Shown: piece after piece, positions 6,475 through 6,566 of the stretch | Position numbering within the stretch: the stretch's first letter is position 1 | How the letters are laid out: the number at the start of each line of letters is the position of its first letter | Assembly (NCBI GenBank): GCA_031278755.1 | Contig: JAITJV010000026.1 | Location: forward strand, 1 to 6,566 | Source: Treponema sp. | Lineage (GTDB): Bacteria > Spirochaetota > Spirochaetia > Treponematales > Breznakiellaceae | Direction of reading: 5' to 3' | DNA: 6,566 nucleotides | Position numbers and translations under genes: made by a program | The notes under the pieces: generated by a model | Told to the model about the DNA's origin: nothing | The model's database searches: none | Seen by the model: only the letters and a program-made list of their open reading frames with translations

Positions 6475-6499
6475 ATACGCAAGGACGAGCAGCCCACAA
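6472..6499 (-). promoter_or_regulatory. Candidate thrS promoter
   Basis: On the minus strand -10 TATATT (6472-6477) matches five of six consensus bases. The best -35 at a 16-nt spacing is TTGTGG (6494-6499), which matches only its first half. The predicted start falls inside the 6457-6474 inverted repeat. Transcription from further upstream, outside the window, is also possible. Confidence 0.35.
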
Positions 6500-6505
6500 C
6501 CGCCC

Positions 6506-6555
6506 GCGGTACAGGAGAGCCTTCTCCCGCACGGCCTTAAGGCCGTACCACCCCG
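6506..6555 (-). repeat. Nested palindromes upstream of thrS
   Basis: This stretch holds a perfect 16-bp palindrome, ACGGCCTTAAGGCCGT (6531-6546), and a hairpin GGAGA/TCTCC (6514-6527). Outer arms GGTAC (6508-6512) and GTACC (6545-6549) bracket both. On the minus strand the outer parts read GGGTGGTAC and TACCGCGGG, resembling two halves of a T-box consensus. It may instead be a dispersed intergenic repeat. It runs close to the window edge, so its full extent is unknown. Confidence 0.5.
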
Positions 6556-6566
6556 CTTCGCTTTTC

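Overview
The window carries six protein genes, all on the minus strand and all housekeeping or regulatory. The closest resemblance, from memory of the sequences, is to Treponema-type spirochaetes: EF-Tu and S10 look spirochaetal, the ThrRS lacks the N-terminal TGS domain as spirochaete enzymes often do, and rpsL-rpsG is not followed by fusA. The mid-range base composition would suit a gut or environmental treponeme better than T. pallidum. The genus is an inference; no search was run.

In the direction of transcription (high to low coordinates) the layout is as follows. (1) 6566-6441 is a palindrome-rich upstream region with a probable thrS promoter. (2) thrS (6440-4581) ends at a clear intrinsic terminator (about 4504-4532). 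(3) 4503-4186 is an AT-rich spacer containing a candidate promoter and operator for a DeoR-family repressor gene (4179-3370), which ends at its own strong terminator (3318-3341). (4) 3315-3107 is a spacer without a gene. A good promoter follows (3078-3106), then a short leader with a terminator-like hairpin (3024-3048). (5) rpsL (2990-2616) and rpsG (2596-2126) lie close together. (6) 2125-1529 is a 597-nt stretch with no credible gene but many small perfect hairpins. (7) tuf (1528-338) and rpsJ (316-5) follow, and an SD-like sequence at the window edge suggests the S10 operon continues, rplC being expected next.

Functionally, rpsL, rpsG, tuf and rpsJ are the str/S10 cluster for the 30S subunit and elongation, and ThrRS charges tRNA-Thr. 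The DeoR regulator has its own promoter and terminator, so its target is probably elsewhere. No mobile element, CRISPR array, rRNA or tRNA gene was seen. The best leads are non-coding: the structured rpsG-tuf gap, the attenuator-like rpsL leader, a 12-bp inverted repeat bracketing the deoR-type gene, and the nested palindromes upstream of thrS.
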